Source: Gorsachius magnificus
Lineage: Eukaryota > Chordata > Aves > Pelecaniformes > Ardeidae
Length of the DNA: 64,000 bases
Assembly: GCA_034008185.1 (NCBI GenBank)
Contig: CM067086.1
Span: forward strand, 558,001-622,000
Direction of reading: 5' to 3'
The position numbers were made by a program, and so were the translations under genes. Below are positions 59,201 through 64,000 of the stretch, one piece after another. Every line of letters starts with the position of its first letter. The stretch's first letter is position 1. The notes beneath the pieces were generated by a model. That model had not been told where the DNA came from, did no database searches, and was given only the letters and a program-made list of their open reading frames with translations.

Positions 59201-62200
59201 TCCTAGCCATGCAGCTCTACCGTGGGGATTTAGCCAAGTCTCCCCTGCCCTGCTGGGCTGAAGGCTGCTCCTGCCTTCCCAGCACTGGATTCCCAGCAGG
59301 TCGTTCTGACGGGGTAGAGTATGTCAGAATTCACTGATATAATCCTTTATCCCAATGCCTAGCCCTGTGCTTGCGGAAGGCCTTGGTAAGAAACGGGCAA
59401 ATCCAGCCATTTGAAACTCCGGAGCTGAGAACAGCAAAGCTGCTATCTCCAGTAAAGCACTACTGTTCCTCTGCTTGCCTTGCCTAGGTCTTGGAGAATT
59501 ACAACAAGGGGAAAACAGCTTTACTTTCTGCAGCCAAAGTGATGGTGAGTCCTACAGAAGTGGATCTCACCCCAGAATTGATCTTCCAGAGTCAGCCCTT
59601 ACCTAGTGGACCCTCAGTGCAGATCGGAACTGGAGCCGTAACAGCAGACAGAAGGAACAGCAGTACTAAGTAAGGATATATTTTTGATTTCTTTGGAGGC
59701 TTGCTGGCTTTAGGTGTGAGCCCTCTTTCTCCTGGGGCATTGTGGTCAACGTTCACAGAAAAGATAGATCCAAGAGGGGGACTTCTGCTTGTGGGATTTC
59801 TGCTTAGCTTCAATATGTCTTGTGTCACGTTGCGGGGGAAAATTCCTTTGTGTTGCTCAAGCATCTGTGAGTGCAGCAAGGTCAGGAGAACCTAGAAGTT
59901 GAGGGTAAGGAAGAAACTTCCTTTTCCCCTCATCTAGACAAATGGGGTTTCCCCTGAAACCATAAAGGCAAAGCTTGCAGTCTTGCAGCCAAATTTCTGT
60001 TTTCCTGTCTGATTCATGTGCCCCAAGATAGCCTATATGGTCATTCTCAGAAGCTGAGCAGCAGTGAAAGCCATAAGCTCACCTCAAGATACGCCTTTAA
60101 AGCTGCTTTATGATGTGACTCATGCAATGTTATAAGCAGGACAATGTGGGAACATGGATACAGGTGAGGGGAGAGCAGTTGGTGTCCTGTTCCTGAAGGA
60201 CAAGAGCAGGAAGCTCGGTCCAGCGGACAGCAGGCGTGGGGAAGAGGCTGAAGGGGCTGTCTGCTGAAAGCTGGACCATCGCTGAGCACTGGCACCAGCA
60301 GTCTGGCAAAGGCCAAAAGGCAGGGGAACGTTGAGAAGGTGTACAAAAGAGTGGCTTGGAGAAGAGCTCCTTCTTTGTGCTGTAGGCAAACAGCTTTCCT
60401 CCAGGAGCAAATGGCAGAGGGAGTCCTTGCAGATTCTCCGATATCCAATGCCGATAATGAGGCATTGCAGGACCACGGACTTGCAAGAAGCAAAGAAAGG
60501 ACATATGAAAATGTGGAAAAAGACTTATTTCAAAGTTGGAACACGTGACTTCATCACAGAATTGCGTTATTTAGGGCAAATTGGCAGATACAACAGGGAG
60601 GATGAGAGAAGGAAGATGGTTTGTAGCCAGAGATAGCAAACTGGAGTTGTGAGTGGAAGCAGAAGACAGCATTGTGGGTGGGGGCAGATGATTTCCTTGC
60701 AAGGGAAGCACTTGTGTAGAGATTTCGGGTAGAGAGACCCAACCATGCATGGGGTGGGGGGAGGAGGTAGGGTGAGGTGGTCTGTGCTGAGTGACAGACA
60801 GCTGGGTGTCCTTGGGATAACATGAGATTTAAATGTAGAAGAAAGATAAGACAGCAAATATGACAATGGTAAGGTTCTTAGAATCATAGAATCACCTTGG
60901 TTGGAAAAGCCCTTTAAGATCATCGAGTCCAACCCTTAACCTAGCACTGCCATCCCACCACTAAACCCTGTCCCTCAGCACCTCATCTGCCCTTCTTTTA
61001 AATACCTCCAGGGATGAGGACTCCACCACCTCCCTGGGCAGCCCATTCCAGAGCCTGACAACCCTCTCGGGGAAGAAGTTTTTCCCAATGTCCAACCTAA
61101 ACCTGCCCTGGCGCAGCTTCAAGCCATTCCCCCTCGTCCTATCGTCTTTACCAGGGAGAAGAGGCCGACCCCCACCTCTCTACAGCCTCCTTTCAGGCAG
61201 TTGTAGAGGGCGATCAGGGCTCCCCTCAGCCTCCTCTTCTCCAGACTAAACACCCCCAGTTCCCCCAGCCGCTCCTCGTGTGACTTGTGTTCCAGACCCC
61301 TCACCAGCTTGGTTGCTCTCCTCTGGACCTGTTCCAGCAAGGCAACATCTTTCTTGTAGTGAGGGGCCCAAAACTGAACCCAGCATTCGAGGTGCGGCCT
61401 CACCAGCACCGAGTACAGGGGCACAATCACTTCCCTGCTCCTGCTGGTCACACTGTTCCTGATACAAGCCAGGATGCCATTGGCCTTCTTGGCCACTTGG
61501 GCACCCTGCTGGCTCATATTCAGCCGGCTGTCAACCAGCACCCCCAGGTCCTTTTCCACCAGGCAGCTTTCCAGCCACTCTTCCCCAAGCCTGTAGCGCT
61601 GCATGGGGTTGTGACCAAAGTGCAGGACCCGGCCCTTGGCCTTGTTGAACCTCATACAGTTGGCCTCGGCCCATCGATCCAGCCTGTCCAGGTCCCTCTG
61701 CAGAGCCCTCCTCCCCTCCAGCAGATCAACACTACCACCCAGTTTGGTGTCATCTGCAAATTTACTGAGGGCACACTCTTGTCACAGAGAGAGTGAATGG
61801 TCAGAGGCAGTGAAGGAGAGCTTAGAAACCACCGCAGCTGTGATGGAACAGGAGGAACAGGGATCGGCCCGCAGTTGTGAAAGCTACAGTAAGGCTGAGA
61901 AGATGAACTAGGTCAAGCCATAGCCAGGGCCTGACCCCAGGAGCTGCTTGCCTTTGAGGTGAGTGAAAGCAGAGGGGGAATTCTGAGATACGAGAGGGCA
62001 GAGAGGCTTGAGGGAGGTGCTAGAGCAGAAACAGTTGTTGGGTCGGTTGTCTTTCATTCGAGGTTAGAGCCAGCTTACTGTGTCAGGCTCCCTCTTTTGG
62101 GGTTCTCGAAACCTGTTCTTACATCACTGTTACTCCACTGAAGTTACAAAGGGATCAAATATTGGCCCAATGTATAAGCCCTTCCCTATACGTCACGTCC

Positions 62201-64000
62201 TTTTGGCAGGTGCAGCAGTCCTCTCCCAAGCTCAGGCTCTTTTCCCAGATATTTTCTTCAGTTCTTGTCTTTAGGGCTGTTGCTTTGGCTGCAGCTAATC
62301 CCAGGCTTTGCGTGTGCCTGGTGTGGAGAGCTCCTTCCCCGTGGCTTTGACACGGTGTCTTTCTGGAGGAGGCTGCCTGATCTTTTAAAGTCTTAGAGTG
62401 GCTGGAGACTTTCTAAGATCTTTACTTGTCTTAAGCTGAGCAAATGGTGCTTTTACTTATTTTAAACTCTGCTACCTGAAACGGAAGCTGAATTGGTCGT
62501 GGGCAATGCCTCCTGGCATTTCTGGTAGTAAGGTAGGGATTGCTAGCATGGAAGAGGAGAGGAAGGCATCAAACTGGAGTGGATCAGAGTGTAAGAAGAA
62601 AGAGAAAGTAGTAGATAAACTGTAGGCTAGTCCTGCGACCTCTCTTGCCTCAGTCCTCTCTAATACAGAGGTGTTGGGCGAGAGAGGGTTTTGTCTGTGT
62701 GGAGACTGCAGCGTGGTTTGGGGCGCTTCAGTTAGAAGCACTGCAATTTCACTGGGAGCAGAACTGTGGTCCTAAGTGCAAATGGTGCTTGAGAGGGAAG
62801 ACATTTAGCCAGGAGAGACGGGAGAAGGGCAAGAACCTGAGTTTGCAGAGGAAAGAAACTGTATCTAACACTTTCAGCTCTTATCAGAGATAAGAATCAC
62901 AGGATCCCAGGCTGGCAGGGGTTGGCAGGGACCTCGGGAGATCACCAGTGCCACCCCCCTGCTCAAGCAGGTTCTCCTAGAGCATCTTACACAGGACTTC
63001 ATCCAGGCGGGGGTTGAATATCTCCAGAGAAGGAGACTCCACAGCCCCCCTGGGCAGCCTGGGCCAGGGCTCAGGCACCCTCCCAGGCAAGAAGTTCTTC
63101 CTCACGTTCACCTGGAACCTCTTATGTCTCAGGTTGTGCCCATTGCCCCTTGTCCTGGCGCTGGGCACCACTGGGAAGAGTCTGGTTCCATCCTCGTGAC
63201 CCCCACCCTTGAGATATTTGTAGGTGTTGATGAGGTCCCCTCTCAGCCTTCTCTTCTCCAGGCTGAACAAGCCCAGCTCCCTCAGCCTTTCCTCTTAGGG
63301 GAGATGCTCCAGTCCCCCCATCATCCTTGTTGCCCTCCTCTGGACTCTCTCCAGGAGTTCCTCATCCTTCTTGAACCGGTGAGCCCAGCACTGGCCCCAG
63401 TGCCCCAGGTGGGGTCTCAGCAGGGCAGAGCAGAGGGGGCGACCACACCTGGAGGTAAGAGTTTTCTTGCAGTTGTGTACGGCCTCACACTGTCTGTTTC
63501 TCATTGCAGGAGCAAGTCCCATTCTGAAATCAGCTTGGAGGGGTTTTATGAGACAAAGCCACTTTCTCCTGTGCAGAAAGACCCTGTGGAGCTGCTTCTC
63601 CTGGATACAAAGGAACGCCTGTCTGTGGAGCTGCAGGACCGCCGTGCCCCTCTTGCGACCATGGAGAGCCTCTCGGACAATGAATCCATCTACAGCTTTG
63701 ATTCAAGGCGCTCCTCTGGTTTTCGGAGCATCCGGGGCTCCCCCAGCCTCCATGCTGTCATGGAGAAGGATGAGACTCACTGCTTTTATATAGACCCCGT
63801 TATCCCTGAGGAGAACCCCTCCCTCAGCTCGCGGACAGAGCTGCTGGCTGCTGACAGCCTCTCCAAGCACTCCCAGGAGACTCAGCCCCCCGACAATGTG
63901 CTCAACAGCGGTGGCACTACCCCCCAACGACGCTGCAGCGAGGAGGGGGCCAGCAGCGAGGGGGACCGAATCTCCTTAGCCCCTCGGGAGGAGCTGTCCC
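29106..64000 (+). CDS. DAGLA: DAGLA, diacylglycerol lipase alpha (19 coding exons, 3' end beyond window)
   Basis: Integral membrane serine lipase that cleaves sn-1 of diacylglycerol to give the endocannabinoid 2-arachidonoylglycerol, acting postsynaptically in retrograde signalling. Joined exons: 29106-29200, 29748-29959, 32610-32711, 33316-33454, 36755-36842, 41687-41821, 42489-42566, 43825-43949, 45128-45284, 45609-45692, 45822-45899, 51245-51325, 53782-53924, 55521-55589, 56638-56710, 57822-58018, 58393-58522, 59488-59669 and 63510-64000. They total 2659 nt (886 codons plus 1 base) with no internal stop. All introns are GT-AG except the GC-AG intron after 55589. Membrane segments lie at about residues 20-45, 61-80, 103-123 and 138-158. 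The triad is Ser473 in GHSLG, Asp525 and His651. Identity rests on near-complete agreement with the mammalian DAGLA sequence as I recall it, far above that expected of the shorter paralogue DAGLB, which also lacks the long tail. About 150 C-terminal residues are off the edge. Confidence 0.97.
29201..29747 (+). other. DAGLA intron after coding exon 1
   Basis: GT-AG intron of 547 nt ending in ctggcag. I see no repeat element or second gene in it. Confidence 0.9.
29748..29959 (+). CDS. DAGLA: DAGLA coding exon 2 (residues 32-103)
   Basis: Completes membrane segment 1, then the first outer loop ([17 protein letters not shown]) and membrane segment 2 (about residues 61-80), and ends at YVLYVRL. 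The loop carries an N-linked glycosylation sequon, N48-E-T, where the mammalian protein as I recall it has HEA. The exon ends in phase 1 at donor gtaagagg. Confidence 0.96.
31769..31920 (+). repeat. Possible degraded DNA-transposon remnant
   Basis: agcagggtttcccaactttt followed by gccactgtcaacccccagg resembles the ends of old hAT-type elements. This is from memory only and no terminal pair was found. Confidence 0.25.
32040..32275 (+). mobile_element. CR1 LINE fragment
   Basis: Sense, about 236 nt, from gtagatttagactggatc to ttctatgattctatgattct. Confidence 0.92.
32610..32711 (+). CDS. DAGLA: DAGLA coding exon 3 (residues 103-137)
   Basis: Encodes membrane segment 3 ([16 protein letters not shown]) and the second outer loop ([17 protein letters not shown]). 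The acceptor is ttgtttcag and the donor gtatgtat. The loop has KSVT where the mammalian protein is recalled to have the glycosylation sequon KNVT, so this sequon is absent here. Confidence 0.96.
32712..33315 (+). other. DAGLA intron after coding exon 3
   Basis: GT-AG intron of 604 nt. No repeat or gene recognised. Confidence 0.9.
33316..33454 (+). CDS. DAGLA: DAGLA coding exon 4 (residues 137-183)
   Basis: Encodes membrane segment 4 ([20 protein letters not shown]), then the cytosolic basic stretch [16 protein letters not shown] that leads towards the catalytic domain. The acceptor is ctttgcag and the donor gtaaag, in phase 2. Confidence 0.96.
33455..36754 (+). other. DAGLA intron after coding exon 4
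   Basis: GT-AG intron of 3300 nt with a short antisense CR1 tail (34962-35015) and a T15 run (34309-34323). Otherwise I see nothing in it. Confidence 0.85.
34962..35015 (-). mobile_element. CR1 LINE tail remnant
   Basis: Antisense, about 54 nt: tagaatcacagcatg, then gggttggaagggaccccta. Confidence 0.8.
36755..36842 (+). CDS. DAGLA: DAGLA coding exon 5 (residues 183-212)
   Basis: Encodes [20 protein letters not shown] then CTRTKDSQS, cytosolic and directly after the membrane domain. The exon ends in phase 0 at donor gtaggtac. The sequence matches the mammalian protein apart from conservative changes (ATSWSRR there, ASSWTRR here). Confidence 0.95.
37890..38330 (-). mobile_element. CR1 LINE fragment
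   Basis: Antisense, about 440 nt, beginning atcacagaatgccaggggtt. Reverse translation [20 protein letters not shown]. Confidence 0.92.
38957..39376 (+). repeat. Dispersed non-CR1 repeat, copy B
   Basis: Near-identical inverted partner of 21750-22135. It has about 50 extra nt (39248-39310 region) that copy A lacks. It lies in a 149-codon open frame (38944-39393). Confidence 0.85.
39504..39529 (+). repeat. Poly-T run (T26)
   Basis: Longest homopolymer I found in the window. Confidence 0.95.
41687..41821 (+). CDS. DAGLA: DAGLA coding exon 6 (residues 213-257)
   Basis: Encodes [20 protein letters not shown] and [15 protein letters not shown], exactly 45 codons with phase 0 at both ends. It is effectively identical to the mammalian protein. 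The segment links the membrane domain to the lipase fold. Confidence 0.96.
41822..42488 (+). other. DAGLA intron after coding exon 6
   Basis: GT-AG intron of 667 nt. No repeat or gene recognised. Confidence 0.9.
42489..42566 (+). CDS. DAGLA: DAGLA coding exon 7 (residues 258-283)
   Basis: Encodes [20 protein letters not shown] and LDLKNA, 26 codons with phase 0 at both ends. The acceptor is acttacag and the donor gtaagtca. Confidence 0.95.
42567..43824 (+). other. DAGLA intron after coding exon 7
   Basis: GT-AG intron of 1258 nt. No repeat element or gene recognised. Confidence 0.88.
43825..43949 (+). CDS. DAGLA: DAGLA coding exon 8 (residues 284-325)
   Basis: Encodes [40 protein letters not shown] and the beginning of the cysteine-rich stretch. 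The hydrophobic run [17 protein letters not shown] is conserved in the family. The exon ends in phase 2 at donor gtgagtgg. Confidence 0.95.
43950..45127 (+). other. DAGLA intron after coding exon 8
   Basis: GT-AG intron of 1178 nt. Its first 220 nt form a long C/T-rich tract (about 43978-44170). The rest shows no repeat or gene. Confidence 0.88.
43978..44170 (+). repeat. Long polypyrimidine tract
   Basis: About 190 nt that are nearly all C/T on the + strand (for example cttctcttcccttttcccct), with few purine interruptions. Starts about 30 nt after the donor of coding exon 8. Confidence 0.85.
45128..45284 (+). CDS. DAGLA: DAGLA coding exon 9 (residues 325-377), cysteine-rich
   Basis: Encodes [16 protein letters not shown], then [20 protein letters not shown] and [17 protein letters not shown]. 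The clustered cysteines are characteristic of DAGLA and are candidate palmitoylation or membrane-proximal sites. This exon has three Cys after the junctional Ser where I recall two in mammals, which explains the +1 offset of all later residues. Confidence 0.95.
45285..45608 (+). other. DAGLA intron after coding exon 9
   Basis: GT-AG intron of 324 nt. Nothing else recognised. Confidence 0.9.
45609..45692 (+). CDS. DAGLA: DAGLA coding exon 10 (residues 378-405)
   Basis: Encodes [20 protein letters not shown] and IRGTLSPK. The strand-turn [10 protein letters not shown] is the alpha/beta-hydrolase element that contributes the oxyanion hole in class 3 lipases. 28 codons, phase 0 at both ends. Confidence 0.96.
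45822..45899 (+). CDS. DAGLA: DAGLA coding exon 11 (residues 406-431)
   Basis: Encodes [20 protein letters not shown] and TWLGHK, part of the lipase core. 26 codons, phase 0 at both ends. It is separated from the preceding exon by the shortest intron of the gene (129 nt, 45693-45821). Confidence 0.96.
45977..45998 (+). repeat. Poly-A run (A22)
   Basis: 22 consecutive A, 77 nt after the donor of coding exon 11. Confidence 0.95.
49278..50003 (-). mobile_element. CR1 insertion 1 in the nested cluster
   Basis: Antisense, about 726 nt, beginning cagaatcccagaatggc. Reverse translation includes [18 protein letters not shown] and [19 protein letters not shown]. It is flanked by the 9-nt direct repeat ttaagatca (49269-49277 and 50004-50012). 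Confidence 0.9.
50030..50427 (+). mobile_element. CR1 insertion 2 in the nested cluster, inverted to insertion 1
   Basis: Sense, about 398 nt, from aaggaaaggctgaggg to gttctgggattctgtg. It is nearly the exact reverse complement of 49278-49678. Confidence 0.92.
51245..51325 (+). CDS. DAGLA: DAGLA coding exon 12 (residues 432-458)
   Basis: Encodes [20 protein letters not shown] and QAFGRDL, the helix just before the nucleophile strand. 27 codons, phase 0 at both ends, donor gtgagtat. The phase-0 end makes it compatible with the unusual open frame starting at 51577. Confidence 0.96.
51577..52011 (+). other. Candidate alternative DAGLA terminal exon (144 codons plus stop)
   Basis: A strong acceptor (T-rich tract then tctcag) ends at 51576. 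From there a frame stays open for 144 codons, starting [11 protein letters not shown] and ending ERRTSQH, with TGA at 52009-52011. The frame matches the phase-0 end of coding exon 12. AATAAA lies at 52239-52244, followed by a T-rich stretch. Splicing here would give about 602 residues with all four membrane segments but without Ser473, Asp525 or His651. I do not recognise the encoded peptide; its C-terminal half is acidic and serine-rich. It may be a chance open frame. Confidence 0.3.
52239..52244 (+). promoter_or_regulatory. Candidate intronic polyadenylation signal AATAAA
   Basis: Exact hexamer 228 nt after the stop of the candidate terminal exon. A T-rich element (tattctgttctgttt) follows within about 10-25 nt. 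It is functional only if that exon is used. Confidence 0.35.
52461..52640 (+). repeat. Possible ancient amniote interspersed repeat
   Basis: The phrase ttcatctagcccagtacg then ctgacagttgccagcaac resembles an old repeat common in reptile and bird genomes. I cannot name the family. Confidence 0.3.
52757..52975 (-). mobile_element. CR1 LINE fragment, 3' end only
   Basis: Antisense, about 219 nt, from actcatagaatcacctcagt to tttttcctaatgtct. Truncated abruptly after the latter. Confidence 0.92.
53782..53924 (+). CDS. DAGLA: DAGLA coding exon 13 (residues 459-506), nucleophile exon
   Basis: Encodes [20 protein letters not shown], then [20 protein letters not shown] and SPPGGLL. The G-H-S-L-G lipase motif places the nucleophile at Ser473 (Ser472 in mammals). 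The exon ends in phase 2. The TACGG-to-CTCGG stretch is intact, with no frameshift. Confidence 0.97.
53925..55520 (+). other. DAGLA intron after coding exon 13
   Basis: GT-AG intron of 1596 nt. No repeat or gene recognised. Confidence 0.88.
55521..55589 (+). CDS. DAGLA: DAGLA coding exon 14 (residues 506-529), catalytic Asp exon
   Basis: Encodes [20 protein letters not shown] and LVP plus part of Arg529. Asp525 in GKDLVPR is the catalytic aspartate (Asp524 in mammals). The exon ends in phase 2 at a GC donor, CCCAG|gcaagt, and not GT. The reading frame and the next exon (RIGLSQLEG) fix this junction. Confidence 0.95.
55590..56637 (+). other. GC-AG intron of DAGLA
   Basis: Intron of 1048 nt beginning gcaagt and ending tttccag. 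Apart from the T-to-C change at intron position 2, the donor fits U1 well (CAG|gcaagt), as is usual for GC donors. No repeat or gene recognised inside. Confidence 0.88.
56638..56710 (+). CDS. DAGLA: DAGLA coding exon 15 (residues 529-553)
   Basis: Encodes [19 protein letters not shown] and RSNKPK, ending in phase 0 at donor gtaagagt. It begins the regulatory insertion of the lipase domain that distinguishes DAG lipases from simpler class 3 lipases. Confidence 0.95.
56711..57821 (+). other. DAGLA intron after coding exon 15
   Basis: GT-AG intron of 1111 nt. No repeat or gene recognised. Confidence 0.88.
57822..58018 (+). CDS. DAGLA: DAGLA coding exon 16 (residues 554-619)
   Basis: Encodes [20 protein letters not shown], a variable patch (EENSVTSN), then [37 protein letters not shown]. 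The patch [10 protein letters not shown] replaces EVEVTTLAST of the recalled mammalian protein and is the most divergent point of the lipase domain, consistent with a solvent-exposed regulatory loop. The exon ends in phase 2. Confidence 0.95.
58019..58392 (+). other. DAGLA intron after coding exon 16
   Basis: GT-AG intron of 374 nt with a G-rich start (gggggggg near 58053) and a pyrimidine-rich second half. Nothing else seen. Confidence 0.9.
58393..58522 (+). CDS. DAGLA: DAGLA coding exon 17 (residues 619-662), catalytic His exon
   Basis: Encodes [20 protein letters not shown] and [20 protein letters not shown] then GLNK. His651 in LHEHLP aligns with mammalian His650, the third member of the triad. 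The CCCC run that spans the exon junction is conserved. Phase 0 at the end. Confidence 0.96.
58523..59487 (+). other. DAGLA intron after coding exon 17
   Basis: GT-AG intron of 965 nt. No repeat or gene recognised. Confidence 0.88.
59488..59669 (+). CDS. DAGLA: DAGLA coding exon 18 (residues 663-723)
   Basis: Encodes [20 protein letters not shown] and [20 protein letters not shown], then a divergent proline/glycine-rich linker ending RNSSTK. The exon runs through an internal gtgagt (59544-59549), a cryptic donor inside VMVSPT that is read through here. It marks the end of the lipase domain and start of the cytosolic tail. It ends in phase 2. Confidence 0.95.
60881..61790 (-). mobile_element. 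CR1 LINE fragment with long reverse transcriptase remnant
   Basis: Antisense, about 910 nt and the longest CR1 here. A reverse-strand open frame of 178 codons (61119-61655) covers the C-terminal reverse transcriptase region: [57 protein letters not shown]. It is 5' truncated with no endonuclease domain, so inactive. Confidence 0.94.
62894..63440 (-). mobile_element. CR1 LINE fragment next to the last DAGLA exon
   Basis: Antisense, about 547 nt, beginning aatcacaggatcccaggc. Homology stops near gcagagggggc, about 70 nt before the exon at 63510. Confidence 0.92.
63510..64000 (+). CDS. DAGLA: DAGLA coding exon 19 (residues 723-886, continues past window)
   Basis: Start of the large last exon encoding the regulatory tail: [58 protein letters not shown] and [20 protein letters not shown]. 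The RRSS and RSIRGS contexts are conserved basic-Ser kinase sites in the region where mammalian DAGLA is inhibited by CaMKII. The frame is open to the last base. The family's PPxxF Homer-binding motif and stop codon should lie downstream of the window. Confidence 0.95.

Larger units (their letters stand above)
59670..63509 (+). other. DAGLA last intron in the window, with two antisense CR1 copies
   Basis: GT-AG intron of 3840 nt. It contains CR1 copies at 60881-61790 and 62894-63440, both antisense to the gene. The second ends about 70 nt before the acceptor of the next exon. No gene seen. Confidence 0.88.

Noticed and set aside
1..64000. CRISPR array, bacterial operon, integron, toxin or phage-like system
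   Set aside because: The window is vertebrate genomic DNA with spliced introns and CR1 elements. The only tandem array lacks unique spacers of regular length.
1..64000. tRNA, rRNA, snRNA or microRNA genes
   Set aside because: None recognised by eye. A covariance-model search was not possible, so absence is not proven.

Overview
The window is vertebrate nuclear DNA, almost certainly from a bird. Short 5'-truncated CR1 LINE fragments ending in the CR1 3' octamer (ATTCTGTG type) are scattered on both strands. There is also one solo LTR of the avian ERVL type, and introns average about 2 kb. The species cannot be fixed from sequence alone.

The only protein-coding gene I can support is DAGLA (diacylglycerol lipase alpha), on the + strand from the start codon at 29106 to the window edge. 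Nineteen coding exons join in one consistent frame to give 886 codons plus one base. The mammalian protein has about 1042 residues, so roughly 150 C-terminal residues, including the expected Homer-binding motif, lie past the edge. The protein reads as four N-terminal membrane segments, a cysteine-rich stretch, a lipase domain with the nucleophile motif GHSLG (Ser473), Asp525 and His651, and a serine-rich regulatory tail. These numbers are one higher than the mammalian Ser472/Asp524/His650 because of one extra Cys codon. The enzyme makes the endocannabinoid 2-arachidonoylglycerol at neuronal plasma membranes.

Layout: 1-29061 holds no recognisable coding exon. It is best read as DAGLA intron 1 and/or 5' flank, because mammalian DAGLA has a distant non-coding first exon. 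It contains CR1 copies, an ERVL-type solo LTR (8315-8909), a CR1-tail-derived microsatellite (5236-5514), a CpG-rich segment near 23.2-23.5 kb and a compound G-rich minisatellite (26801-27933). 29062-64000 is the DAGLA body. Its introns carry mostly antisense CR1 copies, including an inverted CR1 pair nested in an older CR1 (49232-50465). A 0.4 kb non-CR1 repeat has one copy at 21750-22135 and an inverted copy at 38957-39376.

The observations most worth following are: a possible alternative terminal exon in the intron after coding exon 12 (51577-52011 plus AATAAA), whose use would give a catalytically dead truncated DAGLA; a GC-AG intron within the catalytic core; the CCAAT/CpG-bearing minisatellite about 1.2 kb upstream of the start exon; and the inverted CR1 pair. 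No bacterial-type system, CRISPR array, tRNA or rRNA was recognised.
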